DNA of 10,149 nt, from positions 1 through 10,149 of the forward strand of contig CAUBUJ010000054.1 in assembly GCA_958439155.1 (NCBI GenBank), in the 5' to 3' direction. Numbering within the stretch: the first letter of the stretch is position 1; each line of letters begins with the position of its first letter. The position numbers and the translations under genes were made by a program. The notes beneath the pieces were generated by a model. That model searched no databases. It had not been told where the DNA came from and worked only from the letters and a program-made list of their open reading frames with translations. Positions 1-5,950 of this stretch are shown piece by piece. This stretch comes from an uncultured Veillonellaceae bacterium. GTDB lineage: Bacteria; Bacillota; Negativicutes; Veillonellales; Dialisteraceae.

Positions 1-131
1 TTTTTTATGTCCGGGGGCGGTGCGCCTGATTATGAACGTTTTCTTCCGATTTCCGCTAAAAGCCAATTGCCAAAAGCTGACAGCTTATTCTCAGCGGCGC
101 AGCCGCATACAAAAAAGCCCTTCCGCTTTTC

Positions 132-218
132 TCTTCAGACTTCTGACTCCAGACTTCAGACCCCGCGGAAATGACGCACAATCTGCTTCTGACCTCTGAC
201 CTCAGACCTTAGACCCCG
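132..218. repeat. Degenerate CTTCNGAC repeat, two copies in tandem
   Basis: Two related blocks of about 34 bases occur at 132-165 and 185-218. Both begin CTTC(A/T)GAC, contain several TCTGAC/CCAGAC/CTCAGAC variants, and end in AGACCCCGC. Within each block an 8-9 base unit is itself loosely repeated. The part at 145-180, which reaches past the first block into the spacer, recurs in reverse orientation near the right end of the window (9913-9948), so this is a dispersed repeat family and not only a local duplication. Confidence 0.65.
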
Positions 219-254
219 CTCCCATGAAGCACCTGCGCCATTCCGCTTTCATGC
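215..254. repeat. Dispersed 40-base repeat, copy 1
   Basis: The first 23 bases (215-237) match 4237-4259 at 21 of 23 positions, both differences being A/G changes. A second shared block, TTCATGC, follows 10 bases later in both copies (248-254 and 4270-4276). In this copy CATGAAGC and GCTTTCATG can pair as a stem-loop with one bulge. Both copies lie beside a terminator and just upstream of a promoter. It resembles a REP-like intergenic repeat. Confidence 0.55.
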
Positions 255-257
255 GTT

Positions 258-290
258 AAAAATCCGCCCTTTCCATGAGGCGGATTTTTA
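258..290. terminator. Bidirectional intrinsic terminator
   Basis: A perfect 11-base-pair stem AAAAATCCGCC / GGCGGATTTTT encloses a 10-base loop. It has a T run on the right and an A run on the left, so it can end transcription in either direction. It lies upstream of the promoter of the operon starting at 351 and probably insulates it from the left. Confidence 0.8.
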
Positions 291-309
291 ATTTCTGTTT
301 GAATTTCTA

Positions 310-318
310 TGGTATGAT
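310..318 (+). promoter_or_regulatory. Probable extended -10 promoter of the 351-2225 operon
   Basis: TGG followed by TATGAT (313-318) fits an extended -10 element with a 5/6 match to TATAAT. No good -35 box stands at 16-18 bases, although TTTCTG at 292 and TTGAAT at 299 are nearby. Transcription would start near 325, about 25 bases before the first gene. A strong ribosome binding site GGAGGAGGG lies just before the ATG at 351. Confidence 0.45.
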
Positions 319-350
319 ACATACATATCCGCCGCGGAGGAGGGACCGTC

Positions 351-641
351 ATGGGTGAGAAGGAAGGGTCGGAGCGGCTCTGGTTTACTTACATGGTGCG
401 CTGCCGGGACGGGTCGCTCTATACGGGGTATACCGTGGACGACCTGGCGGCGCGGGTGGCGGCGCACAACAGCGGCCGCGGCGCCCGGTATACCGCGTCC
501 CGCCGGCCTGTGGCGCTCGTGTGGAGCCATGTATTCCATAGCGCCCATGACGCCCGGTCGTGGGAGGCGCAGATCAAGCGGTGGCCCAAGGAAAAGAAAG
601 AGAGGATGGCAGCAGGAGAGGACCTGCTTTCTGATACGTAA
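351..641 (+). CDS. GIY-YIG nuclease-fold protein, UPF0213/YhbQ type
   Basis: This 96-residue protein is a stand-alone GIY-YIG nuclease domain of the small UPF0213 (YhbQ/YazA) group, for which a DNA-cleaving role is expected but the cellular function is poorly known. The two motif halves are TYM (13-15) and YTG (24-26). They are followed by the conserved Arg35, His39, the glycine-rich GRGARYT stretch (42-48), and Glu72 in the position of the catalytic acid, with Lys76 after it. The length is normal for the family. The ATG at 351 has a strong Shine-Dalgarno sequence (GGAGGAGGG) and is preferred over the overlapping frame at 355. Its stop codon directly abuts the ATG of the next gene, so it is the first gene of a three-gene operon. 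It has no signal peptide and should be cytoplasmic. Confidence 0.9.
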   Translation: MGEKEGSERLWFTYMVRCRDGSLYTGYTVDDLAARVAAHNSGRGARYTASRRPVALVWSHVFHSAHDARSWEAQIKRWPKEKKERMAAGEDLLSDT

Positions 642-1262
642 ATGAACAGGACTGTAGAAAGAACGAGAAGACTTACGGAAGCGGCGGCGGCTGCGGCGAT
701 CGCGGCGATGTTTGTGCTTTTGAAACTGATCGCGCCCTTCCTTGTATTCATCACGATGATCGTTTCCGCTTCCCCCATCGGGGCGGTGACCTATTTTCAC
801 GGCATGAAGTGGGGCCTTGGCACGTCGATTGCGGTGATCCTCCTGGTGACTATGATCGGCGGCCCGGAGATTGGCCTTACTACGGCGGTGTATGCGGGAG
901 CGCTCGGTCTCGCCCTCGGGTACAGTTTTTCCCACAAGCTTTCTCATGGACGGGCGATTTTTTTGACCACCATCGCCTACCTTGTGGAAATGTCGTACAA
1001 GGTGGTCTTTTCCATTTATGTGCTGGGCATTGCTGATGCCTTGTCGTCCATGCTGGAGCGGTTCGTTACGTTTCTCCACTGGCTCTGGCAGCCCCTGTCG
1101 TCACTCCTCGGCTTTGATCCTGATCCGGGGAAAGCTGTCTTTTCTGTGTCCGGCGCGGTCATGGTGGCGCTGGTCTTCCTGCTGAACGGCTGGTGCTACG
1201 CTTATCTCAATGTAGAGCTCTTCGGCGAGCTTTTGAAACGGCTCCGGCTGGTACGCCGGTAA
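642..1262 (+). CDS. Predicted multi-pass membrane protein, DUF2232/YybS-like
   Basis: This 206-residue, very hydrophobic protein has about five or six membrane segments, near residues 13-38, 39-53, 58-73, 78-95, 104-130 and 164-189, and a basic C-terminus (KRLRLVRR). The start (RRLTEAAAAAAIAAMFVLL), the glycine-rich second helix and the GGPEIGLTTAVYAGALGLAL-type region resemble the DUF2232 (YybS) family, which also looks distantly like the S components of vitamin transporters. The function of DUF2232 proteins is not established. The family name is recognised by pattern only and could be wrong at the edges. The ATG follows the previous stop codon with no gap, so the gene is probably translated by coupling, with only ribosomes from the GIY-YIG gene feeding it. 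Confidence 0.75.
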   Translation: MNRTVERTRRLTEAAAAAAIAAMFVLLKLIAPFLVFITMIVSASPIGAVTYFHGMKWGLGTSIAVILLVTMIGGPEIGLTTAVYAGALGLALGYSFSHKLSHGRAIFLTTIAYLVEMSYKVVFSIYVLGIADALSSMLERFVTFLHWLWQPLSSLLGFDPDPGKAVFSVSGAVMVALVFLLNGWCYAYLNVELFGELLKRLRLVRR

Positions 1263-1271
1263 GGAGGAGCT

Positions 1272-2225
1272 ATGGCAAAGAAATGGTGGGCTCTCGCCCT
1301 GGCGGCAGCCGCGGCCATGGCCATCGCGGCATGGTACTTTCTCTACTATGTGAAAACGCCGGCCTATACGGTACAGCTTCTTCAGAAGGCGGCCGCCGCT
1401 CATGACGGGGCGGCGTTTGAGAAACATCTGGACCTCAGGTCCGTATTGGACGGCGGGTATGACGCGCTCATGACGGCAGGCCTGCCCGATGCGGGCGATG
1501 AGGCGCAGAAGGCGGAGGTCCAGCAGATTGCCCAGGCGGTGAAGCCTGCGGTAGTGGAGCAGATGCGGGAGTACATTCTCCATGCGGTCGCCGGCGGAAA
1601 GTGGGATACGGAAAAGGAAGGGGGCACGTCCCAGCTGGCGGCGATCGCCGAGCGGGCAGGGATCACGGCGTTCCTCACGAAGGATGTAAAAACCACCGCC
1701 GTTTCCGGAGACAGCGCGGCGATTCAGATCGACGTGACCCATCCCGATCTGGCAGAGCCATTTCCCCTGACGGCAGATCTCTCCTGCCTGCCTGACGGGA
1801 CCTGGCAGATCCGGTCCTTCCCCAATTTCGGTGATTTCCTCACGAAACTCCGCACGGCCCAGAAGGAAGCGCTCCGGACTTATATTGCCGCCACAAAGTC
1901 CATGGTGGATGAGGCCAATGAGAAGCGGGCCGCGCTCACCGCGGGGAATCCGGCGATCACGGAAGAGTTCGCCGCGCAGTACAATGGCCTCATTGATGAA
2001 CTGGAAAAGAATCTCCGCACCGTGGACGTTCCCCATGGGGCGAAAGATTTCGCTGATTTCCGGCTGAAGACCTATGATCTCATGAAGGAGCACATGTCTC
2101 TCATCGCGAAGGTACAGGCCGGCAAAGGCGGGTCCCAAGATACGCAGAAGATCCGCGCCCAGCAGGTGCGGCTTGCGGCGATGATGAAAGAACTGGCGGC
2201 AATGCAGAAAAGCGCCGAGTCCTGA
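1272..2225 (+). CDS. Membrane-anchored DUF2939-like protein
   Basis: This 317-residue protein has one N-terminal membrane segment (about 5-26, flanked by lysines) and a soluble remainder predicted to face outside the cytoplasm. Directly after the anchor, TPAYTVQLLQKAAAAHDGAAF (29-49) and the following HLDLRSVL resemble the start of DUF2939 proteins. In that family an amphipathic 'xxYTLxxLxxAhxxxDxxxlxxhvD' pattern precedes a wedge-shaped domain of unknown function. The C-terminal third (about 195-317) is largely helical, with charged heptad-like segments that could form coiled coil, and is not typical of the family. It follows the DUF2232-like gene by nine bases with a GGAGGAG ribosome binding site and is the last gene of the operon before the terminator at 2283. 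No enzymatic motif is visible. It may be a cell-envelope partner of the membrane protein upstream. Confidence 0.75.
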   Translation: MAKKWWALALAAAAAMAIAAWYFLYYVKTPAYTVQLLQKAAAAHDGAAFEKHLDLRSVLDGGYDALMTAGLPDAGDEAQKAEVQQIAQAVKPAVVEQMREYILHAVAGGKWDTEKEGGTSQLAAIAERAGITAFLTKDVKTTAVSGDSAAIQIDVTHPDLAEPFPLTADLSCLPDGTWQIRSFPNFGDFLTKLRTAQKEALRTYIAATKSMVDEANEKRAALTAGNPAITEEFAAQYNGLIDELEKNLRTVDVPHGAKDFADFRLKTYDLMKEHMSLIAKVQAGKGGSQDTQKIRAQQVRLAAMMKELAAMQKSAES

Positions 2226-2282
2226 GAAAGGCTGATGGGACGCTTTTTTCGCAGGGCGTTTCTTTCTGATGAACACATAAAG

Positions 2283-2312
2283 AAACCGTTTCCTTTGGGA
2301 AGCGGTTTTTTA
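2283..2312 (+). terminator. Intrinsic terminator of the 351-2225 operon
   Basis: An 11-base-pair stem AAACCGTTTCC / GGAAGCGGTTT, with one T-G wobble, encloses a four-base loop and is followed by a run of six Ts. It lies 57 bases after the stop codon of the DUF2939-like gene. Confidence 0.85.
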
Positions 2313-2366
2313 TTGGATAAAACAGTGTCATTAGAAGGCTGCAAGGTGATCATTGGGTATGAGGAA

Positions 2367-2386
2367 GCAGAGGAGGGCAGAGGAGG
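2367..2386. repeat. Perfect 10-base tandem duplication
   Basis: GCAGAGGAGG occurs twice with no gap (2367-2376 and 2377-2386). The second copy can also pair with CCTCTGC at 2392-2398. It lies in non-coding DNA upstream of the hydrolase promoter and may be simple slippage. Confidence 0.7.
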
Positions 2387-2450
2387 CCGCGCCTCTGCTA
2401 TATGGCTGTCTGCAAAAGTATGCTTCCAGCCTATCATAGACCATATTGCC

Positions 2451-2486
2451 TAAGCATTATACATATCGCCTCCATCCCGATATAAT
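2451..2486 (+). promoter_or_regulatory. Promoter with shared upstream element, hydrolase-cupin operon
   Basis: A perfect -10 box TATAAT (2481-2486) stands 17 bases after a -35-like TATACA (2458-2463). The -35 is embedded in TAAGCATTATACAT (2451-2464). The same 14 bases recur at 4304-4317 at the identical distance from the -10 box of the FGE-flavodoxin gene, which points to a shared regulator binding over the -35 region. The core TAA-GCA-TTA is a small inverted repeat. The leader would be about 60 bases. Confidence 0.75.
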
Positions 2487-2554
2487 GAGTCCATAAATCA
2501 GCTGCAGCAGATATGAATTCAAAATCTATATCATGGAAATGAGGCGGAAATCAT

Positions 2555-3586
2555 ATGAAAAAATTCAAACGCTTAAAAACACTGGCGATCCTATCACTGC
2601 TCGCGCTGTCGGGCCTGCAGATGGCAGCGGCGGCTGTACCTGTCGGAGACAACGGGGTGGAAAAAGAAAAAGTCTGGTTTGATAAATCCACCGATGATAT
2701 CAAGCTGGCCGGAGAAATTTACATGCCGAAGGACTTTGATGCACATCACAAGTACCAGAGCATCGTCGTAGTTCATCCCGGCGGCGGCGTCAAGGAACAG
2801 ACTGCCGGCATCTACGCGCAGAAACTGGCAGAAAAGGGCTTCGTCACACTCGCATTTGACGCGGCTTACCAGGGAGAAAGCGGCGGCGTGCCGCGCCATC
2901 TGGAAGATCCGGAATCGCGCACGGAAGACATTCGCTCCGCTGTGGATTATCTGACGACCCGGCCCTTCGTCGATAGAAACAATATCGGCGCACTTGGCAT
3001 CTGCGCCGGCGGCGGCTACACGGTACATGCTGCGGAGACGGAAGCCCGCATCAAGGCGGTGGCGACTGTCAGCGCCGTGGACAGCGGCAGAACGCGCCGG
3101 GAAGGCCTGGGCGGCACGATGACCGATGAAGGCCGCAATGAAATACTCCGCCAGATCGGTGAGCAGCGCACGATTGAGGCCAACGGAGGCCCGGTCAGAT
3201 ACATTCACTACGTGCCCAATAGTCCGGAAGAAATCCCGCAGGGGCCCAATAGCGACGCTTTCCGCGAATACTACGAATACTACCGTACACCGCGGGGCCA
3301 GCATCCCCGCTCGGAAAATATCTATCGCTTTACGAGCCTTGACAAGATGTTTGGCTATACAGGATTTGACCATGTGGACTGGATTTCCCCGCGCCCGCTG
3401 CTCATGATCGTCGGCAGCAACGCTGCTTCCAAGTATCTCAGCGAAGATGCGTATAAAATGGCGAAGGAACCGAAGGAACTCTACGTCATCCCCGGCGCGA
3501 CCCACATCGGTCTCTATGACAATCCGAGATATGTCAATCCGGCGGTAGATAAATTGTCTGATTTCTTCCATGAATATTTGAAATAA
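2555..3586 (+). CDS. Exported alpha/beta hydrolase, dienelactone-hydrolase/YcjY type
   Basis: This 343-residue protein begins with a clear signal peptide: a basic MKKFKRLK, a hydrophobic stretch to about residue 22, then MAAAA with likely cleavage near residue 27. It should act outside the cytoplasmic membrane. The alpha/beta-hydrolase core runs from about 45 to 342. HPGGGVKEQT (74-83) is the oxyanion-hole loop typical of YcjY-like proteins. The nucleophile elbow is GICAGGG, so the nucleophile is Cys150 and not the usual Ser, as in dienelactone hydrolases. His317 (PGATHIGLYD) is the likely catalytic histidine, and the acid is probably Glu297 or Asp298 in the SEDAY segment. A large insert (about 178-270) rich in Tyr and Glu forms a cap region. 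The ribosome binding site is GAGGCGG. The cupin gene follows after 17 bases in the same operon. The substrate is unknown; an ester, lactone or thioester is likely. Confidence 0.85.
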   Translation: MKKFKRLKTLAILSLLALSGLQMAAAAVPVGDNGVEKEKVWFDKSTDDIKLAGEIYMPKDFDAHHKYQSIVVVHPGGGVKEQTAGIYAQKLAEKGFVTLAFDAAYQGESGGVPRHLEDPESRTEDIRSAVDYLTTRPFVDRNNIGALGICAGGGYTVHAAETEARIKAVATVSAVDSGRTRREGLGGTMTDEGRNEILRQIGEQRTIEANGGPVRYIHYVPNSPEEIPQGPNSDAFREYYEYYRTPRGQHPRSENIYRFTSLDKMFGYTGFDHVDWISPRPLLMIVGSNAASKYLSEDAYKMAKEPKELYVIPGATHIGLYDNPRYVNPAVDKLSDFFHEYLK

Positions 3587-3603
3587 ATGATAGAGGTGAC
3601 AGT

Positions 3604-4101
3604 ATGAATTTGAAAAAAGCAATCTTTGCTCTTGCACTGGCCGCCCTGCCCCTTGCCGGCATGTCCGGTGCGGAGGCGGCGGAATACCAGCAGACCCAGG
3701 ACGGCGTCAAAGTGATTGAACATGAAACGACACCGAGACTCATGCATTCGCCCAACTTCACCGGCCAGGTACACCATCAGTCCGTATTCGGAGTGACCCC
3801 GGATACGACGTATACCGGCAGCTATGTCTACTTCGCGCCGGGAGCGCGGTCCAACTGGCATACCCATCCGGGCGGACAGCGGCTGATGGTTGTGAAAGGC
3901 ACGGCGTGGACGCAGGTCTGGAACGGTCCCAAGACCGTGGCCCATGAAGGAGATACCATCTGGTGTCCGCCAGGCGTCAAGCATTGGCACGGCGCATCCG
4001 CTGAAGAAGGTCTGGTACAGCTCACATTCACCGAAGTGCGTGACGGCAAAAACGTCACCTGGATGGAGCCTGTAACCGATGAGCAGTACAATTCCAAATA
4101 A
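3604..4101 (+). CDS. Exported small cupin, (R)-mandelonitrile-lyase-like group
   Basis: This 165-residue protein has a signal peptide (basic start, hydrophobic 6-18, cleavage near AEAA at 23-26) followed by a single cupin beta-barrel. Cupin motif 1 is GARSNWHTHPGGQ (80-92), giving His86, His88 and Gln92, where Gln replaces the usual Glu. Motif 2 is GDTIWCPPGVKHWHG (116-130), giving His127 and a neighbouring His129. Together these form a typical metal site. The pattern WHTHPxGQ ... PPGxKHWHGA is that of COG1917-type cupins, often named after a mandelonitrile lyase or placed beside carboxymuconolactone-decarboxylase-like proteins. Most such relatives are cytosolic, so the signal peptide is notable. 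It lies 17 bases after the hydrolase with a GAGGTGA ribosome binding site and ends the operon. The actual reaction is unknown. Confidence 0.85.
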   Translation: MNLKKAIFALALAALPLAGMSGAEAAEYQQTQDGVKVIEHETTPRLMHSPNFTGQVHHQSVFGVTPDTTYTGSYVYFAPGARSNWHTHPGGQRLMVVKGTAWTQVWNGPKTVAHEGDTIWCPPGVKHWHGASAEEGLVQLTFTEVRDGKNVTWMEPVTDEQYNSK

Positions 4102-4204
4102 CAGGGGAGATCTGCCGCTTTTGCTCCTCTCTATACGTCAATGAAAGGAGGTGATGCCGCGAATTATACGAACCCATTTTTTCATCGTTGATCCCCCTTA
4201 TATG

Positions 4205-4232
4205 AAGCCGTCTCGCTATGAGGCGGCTTTTC
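4205..4232 (+). terminator. Probable terminator of the hydrolase-cupin operon
   Basis: A 10-base-pair stem AAGCCGTCTC / GAGGCGGCTT, with one T-G wobble, encloses a five-base loop and is followed by only four Ts. The stem is strong but the T tract is short, so termination may be incomplete. Confidence 0.65.
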
Positions 4233-4236
4233 CCTG

Positions 4237-4276
4237 CCCGCTCCCATGAGGCGCCTGCGTGCGGGCTGATTCATGC
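4237..4276. repeat. Dispersed 40-base repeat, copy 2
   Basis: Its first 23 bases match 215-237 at 21 positions, and the TTCATGC block at 4270-4276 keeps the same 10-base spacing as copy 1. CATGA and TCATG at its two ends can pair, as in the first copy. It lies between a terminator and a promoter. Confidence 0.55.
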
Positions 4277-4303
4277 CGCGTGCGTATGGAAGCGGATGGA
4301 AAT

Positions 4304-4339
4304 TAAGCATTATACATGGGGCGTACAGGCAGGTATACT
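4304..4339 (+). promoter_or_regulatory. Promoter with shared upstream element, FGE-flavodoxin gene
   Basis: TAAGCATTATACAT (4304-4317) is identical to the element at 2451-2464. The embedded TATACA (4311-4316) lies 17 bases before a -10 box TATACT (4334-4339), exactly the spacing seen at the hydrolase promoter. Sequences on either side of the 14-mer and in the spacer differ, so it is conserved as a site and not as a duplicated segment. The leader would be about 65 bases. Confidence 0.7.
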
Positions 4340-4412
4340 ACGGTCATCTGTATAGTAGAAAACCGGCGCTGGCGAAGAAAGTCCACGCATGCCGGGATGG
4401 GAGGAATGAGTG

Positions 4413-5855
4413 ATGAAAAAAGGAAAAATCTGGGGCTTGGTATTGGCGGCGGTGCTGGCAGCATCCGGAGCCGGGGCGGTATGGATGGAGAGAAGCCGGC
4501 AGCCGACATCTCCAGCGGCAGCGGCAGCGGCCCGCGGGGAAATGGCAGAAGACGGCATGGTGCGCATCCCGGGAGGACGTTTCAGAATGGGAAGTCCTGA
4601 CAGCGAGCGCCAGCGCGGGCGCGATGAGACCGCCCATGAGGTGGAACTCTCTGATTTCTATGTGAGCCCTTATGAAGTGTCCCAGAAGGAGTACCAGGAG
4701 GTCATGGGGAAAAATCCCAGCGCCCACCAGGGAGAGGATCTGCCCGTGGAAAATGTGTCCTGGTATGACGCGGCAGCGTACTGCAATGCGCTGAGCCAGG
4801 CCCGGGGACTTACACCGGCGTACCAGATCAGCGGGACAGATGTGGTCTGGGACCGGAGCGCCAACGGGTACCGGCTCCTGACTGAGGCAGAGTGGGAATA
4901 CGCCGCCCGCGGCGGGACGACCGGCATTTTCCCTACAGGAGACCAGATCCGGAGTGACGCGGCCAATTTTAATGGCACCTATCCATACCTGATTGAAGAA
5001 AACTATGTGTCCCGGGAAAATCCGGACGTACAGTCCAGCGCGGACCGGGGAGAAACCATTCCCGTCGGGGAATTGCCGCCCAATGCATTTGGACTGTACA
5101 ATATGTACGGCAATGTATCGGAATGGGTCTTTGATTATTACGGACCCTACGAGACAGGCAATGTAAAGGACCCTGCCGGCCCGGCATCAGGGAGCCTCCG
5201 TGTGAACCGAGGCGGCGCGTACAATGATTTTGCCAAGCATTTGCGGAGTGCCTACCGCTCGGTGACCACACCGCAGGATTGGGATAGAAATCTGGGATTC
5301 CGCATCGCCCGGAGCGCGCAGCCCGGGGAAGGGACGGTGTCTACCTCATACACTCTGGGCAGCATTCATATGCCGGCCCACCCGCGGATCCTGACGGCGT
5401 ATTTCTCCTATTCCGGCAATACCGCCCATGCGGCAGAGCTGCTGGCAGAGAAAACAGGATCGGCGCTGTATCGGATCACTATGGCGCAGCCTTATGGAGG
5501 AAATATTTACGAAGGCTCCCAGGCAGACCTCATGGCGGATCGCCGGCCGCCGCTTGCGTCCCCTGTGCCGGATATGTCCCAGTATGATGTGATCCTCCTC
5601 GGGTATCCTACATGGTGGGCGACGATGCCCATGCCTGTCTTCACCTTCCTTGAGTCTGCCCAGTGGCAGGGGAAAATCATTCTGCCTTTCAGCTCCAATG
5701 GGGGGACCCGCTTCGGAGACAGCATGTCTGATCTTTCAAAAGAAGTGCCCGGCGCCTATGTAGGCCATGGGCTGGAGTTCTATTATGCCGGCGGTCTTTC
5801 GCTGTCTGACGATCTCGACGGATGGCTCGCCGATAATGGCGTTCCCCGGCGGTAA
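4413..5855 (+). CDS. Exported FGE/SUMF1-like domain fused to flavodoxin
   Basis: The product is 480 residues from ATG 4413. GTG 4410 is in frame but lies closer to the ribosome binding site GGAGG at 4400-4404. Residues 1-25 form a signal peptide or anchor, followed by an Ala-rich linker. Residues 48-300 are a SUMF1/EgtB/PvdO domain, with GGRFRMGS (54-61), PVENVSWYDAAAYCN (111-125), GYRLLTEAEWEYAARGGT (152-169), LYNMYGNVSEWV (228-239), RVNRGGAY (263-270) and LGFRIAR (294-300). The paired active-site cysteines of true formylglycine-generating enzymes are missing: after RGGAY the sequence reads NDFAKHLRSAYR, and Cys124 is the only cysteine in the protein. A flavodoxin domain follows (about 326-476), with the FMN phosphate loop YFSYSGNT (330-337), GYPTWWATMP (397-406) and FSSNGGTRFG (426-435). 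Sulfatase activation is therefore unlikely. An FMN-dependent redox role outside the cytoplasm is inferred. The gene is monocistronic with its own promoter and terminator. Confidence 0.85.
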   Translation: MKKGKIWGLVLAAVLAASGAGAVWMERSRQPTSPAAAAAARGEMAEDGMVRIPGGRFRMGSPDSERQRGRDETAHEVELSDFYVSPYEVSQKEYQEVMGKNPSAHQGEDLPVENVSWYDAAAYCNALSQARGLTPAYQISGTDVVWDRSANGYRLLTEAEWEYAARGGTTGIFPTGDQIRSDAANFNGTYPYLIEENYVSRENPDVQSSADRGETIPVGELPPNAFGLYNMYGNVSEWVFDYYGPYETGNVKDPAGPASGSLRVNRGGAYNDFAKHLRSAYRSVTTPQDWDRNLGFRIARSAQPGEGTVSTSYTLGSIHMPAHPRILTAYFSYSGNTAHAAELLAEKTGSALYRITMAQPYGGNIYEGSQADLMADRRPPLASPVPDMSQYDVILLGYPTWWATMPMPVFTFLESAQWQGKIILPFSSNGGTRFGDSMSDLSKEVPGAYVGHGLEFYYAGGLSLSDDLDGWLADNGVPRR

Positions 5856-5914
5856 GGCCCTGCGGCCCCGCGTCCGGCAAGGTCCGCTTTCTTCTCATCA
5901 TTTCTAATAAAAAC

Positions 5915-5942
5915 TCCGTCTCACTGCGGGACGGATTTTTTA
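5915..5942 (+). terminator. Intrinsic terminator after the FGE-flavodoxin gene
   Basis: An 8-base-pair stem TCCGTCTC / GGGACGGA, with one T-G wobble, encloses a five-base loop and is followed by six Ts. It lies 59 bases after the stop codon. Confidence 0.85.
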
Positions 5943-5950
5943 TTGGAGAG

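Larger units (their letters stand above)
1..257. other. Intergenic region with degenerate repeats, no gene seen
   Basis: I see no credible coding region here. It opens with a six-T run that may be the tail of a terminator belonging to a gene outside the window. A short hairpin (AAGCT, loop GAC, AGCTT) lies at 74-86. From 132 to 218 the DNA is built of CTTCAGAC/CTTCTGAC-like units ending twice in AGACCCCGC, annotated separately as repeats. The region looks like a spacer that has collected dispersed repeats. Confidence 0.6.
2226..2554. other. Intergenic region between operons
   Basis: This 329-base gap holds the terminator of the upstream operon (2283-2312), a perfect 10-base tandem duplication GCAGAGGAGG (2367-2386), a GC-rich hairpin formed by the second copy with CCTCTGC (2377-2398), and then the promoter of the hydrolase operon (2451-2486). 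A 72-codon open frame running through the terminator (2235-2453) shows no recognisable protein and is not called. Confidence 0.6.
4102..4412. other. Intergenic region with terminator, repeat and promoter
   Basis: The gap holds, in order: an unusually complete anti-16S match AAAGGAGGTGAT (4144-4155) inside a 16-codon open frame (4141-4191, not called as a gene), the terminator hairpin (4205-4232), the second copy of the dispersed 40-base repeat (4237-4276), the shared promoter (4304-4339) and the ribosome binding site GGAGG (4400-4404). Confidence 0.6.

Noticed and set aside
132..218. CRISPR array
   Set aside because: The repeated units are short and degenerate, and they lack regular spacers of constant length. 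No cas gene is present.
288..1079. 263-codon open frame on the - strand
   Set aside because: It runs antisense through the GIY-YIG and DUF2232-like genes, is Arg/His-rich and low in recognisable structure, and begins within the A/T tract of the terminator. It is a shadow of G+C-rich coding DNA.
1101..2276. 391-codon open frame on the - strand
   Set aside because: It is antisense to the DUF2939-like gene and part of its neighbour, shows no known domain and has no ribosome binding site. High G+C DNA commonly leaves such open antisense frames.
2235..2453. 72-codon open frame after the first operon
   Set aside because: It reads straight through a strong terminator hairpin and the tandem 10-base duplication, and its product has no recognisable features.
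2594..3637. 347-codon open frame on the - strand
   Set aside because: It mirrors the hydrolase gene, whose signal peptide, catalytic motifs and ribosome binding site clearly identify the real frame.
4413..5390. Sulfatase-activating formylglycine-generating enzyme
   Set aside because: The fold matches, but both catalytic cysteines are absent and no sulfatase gene is nearby.
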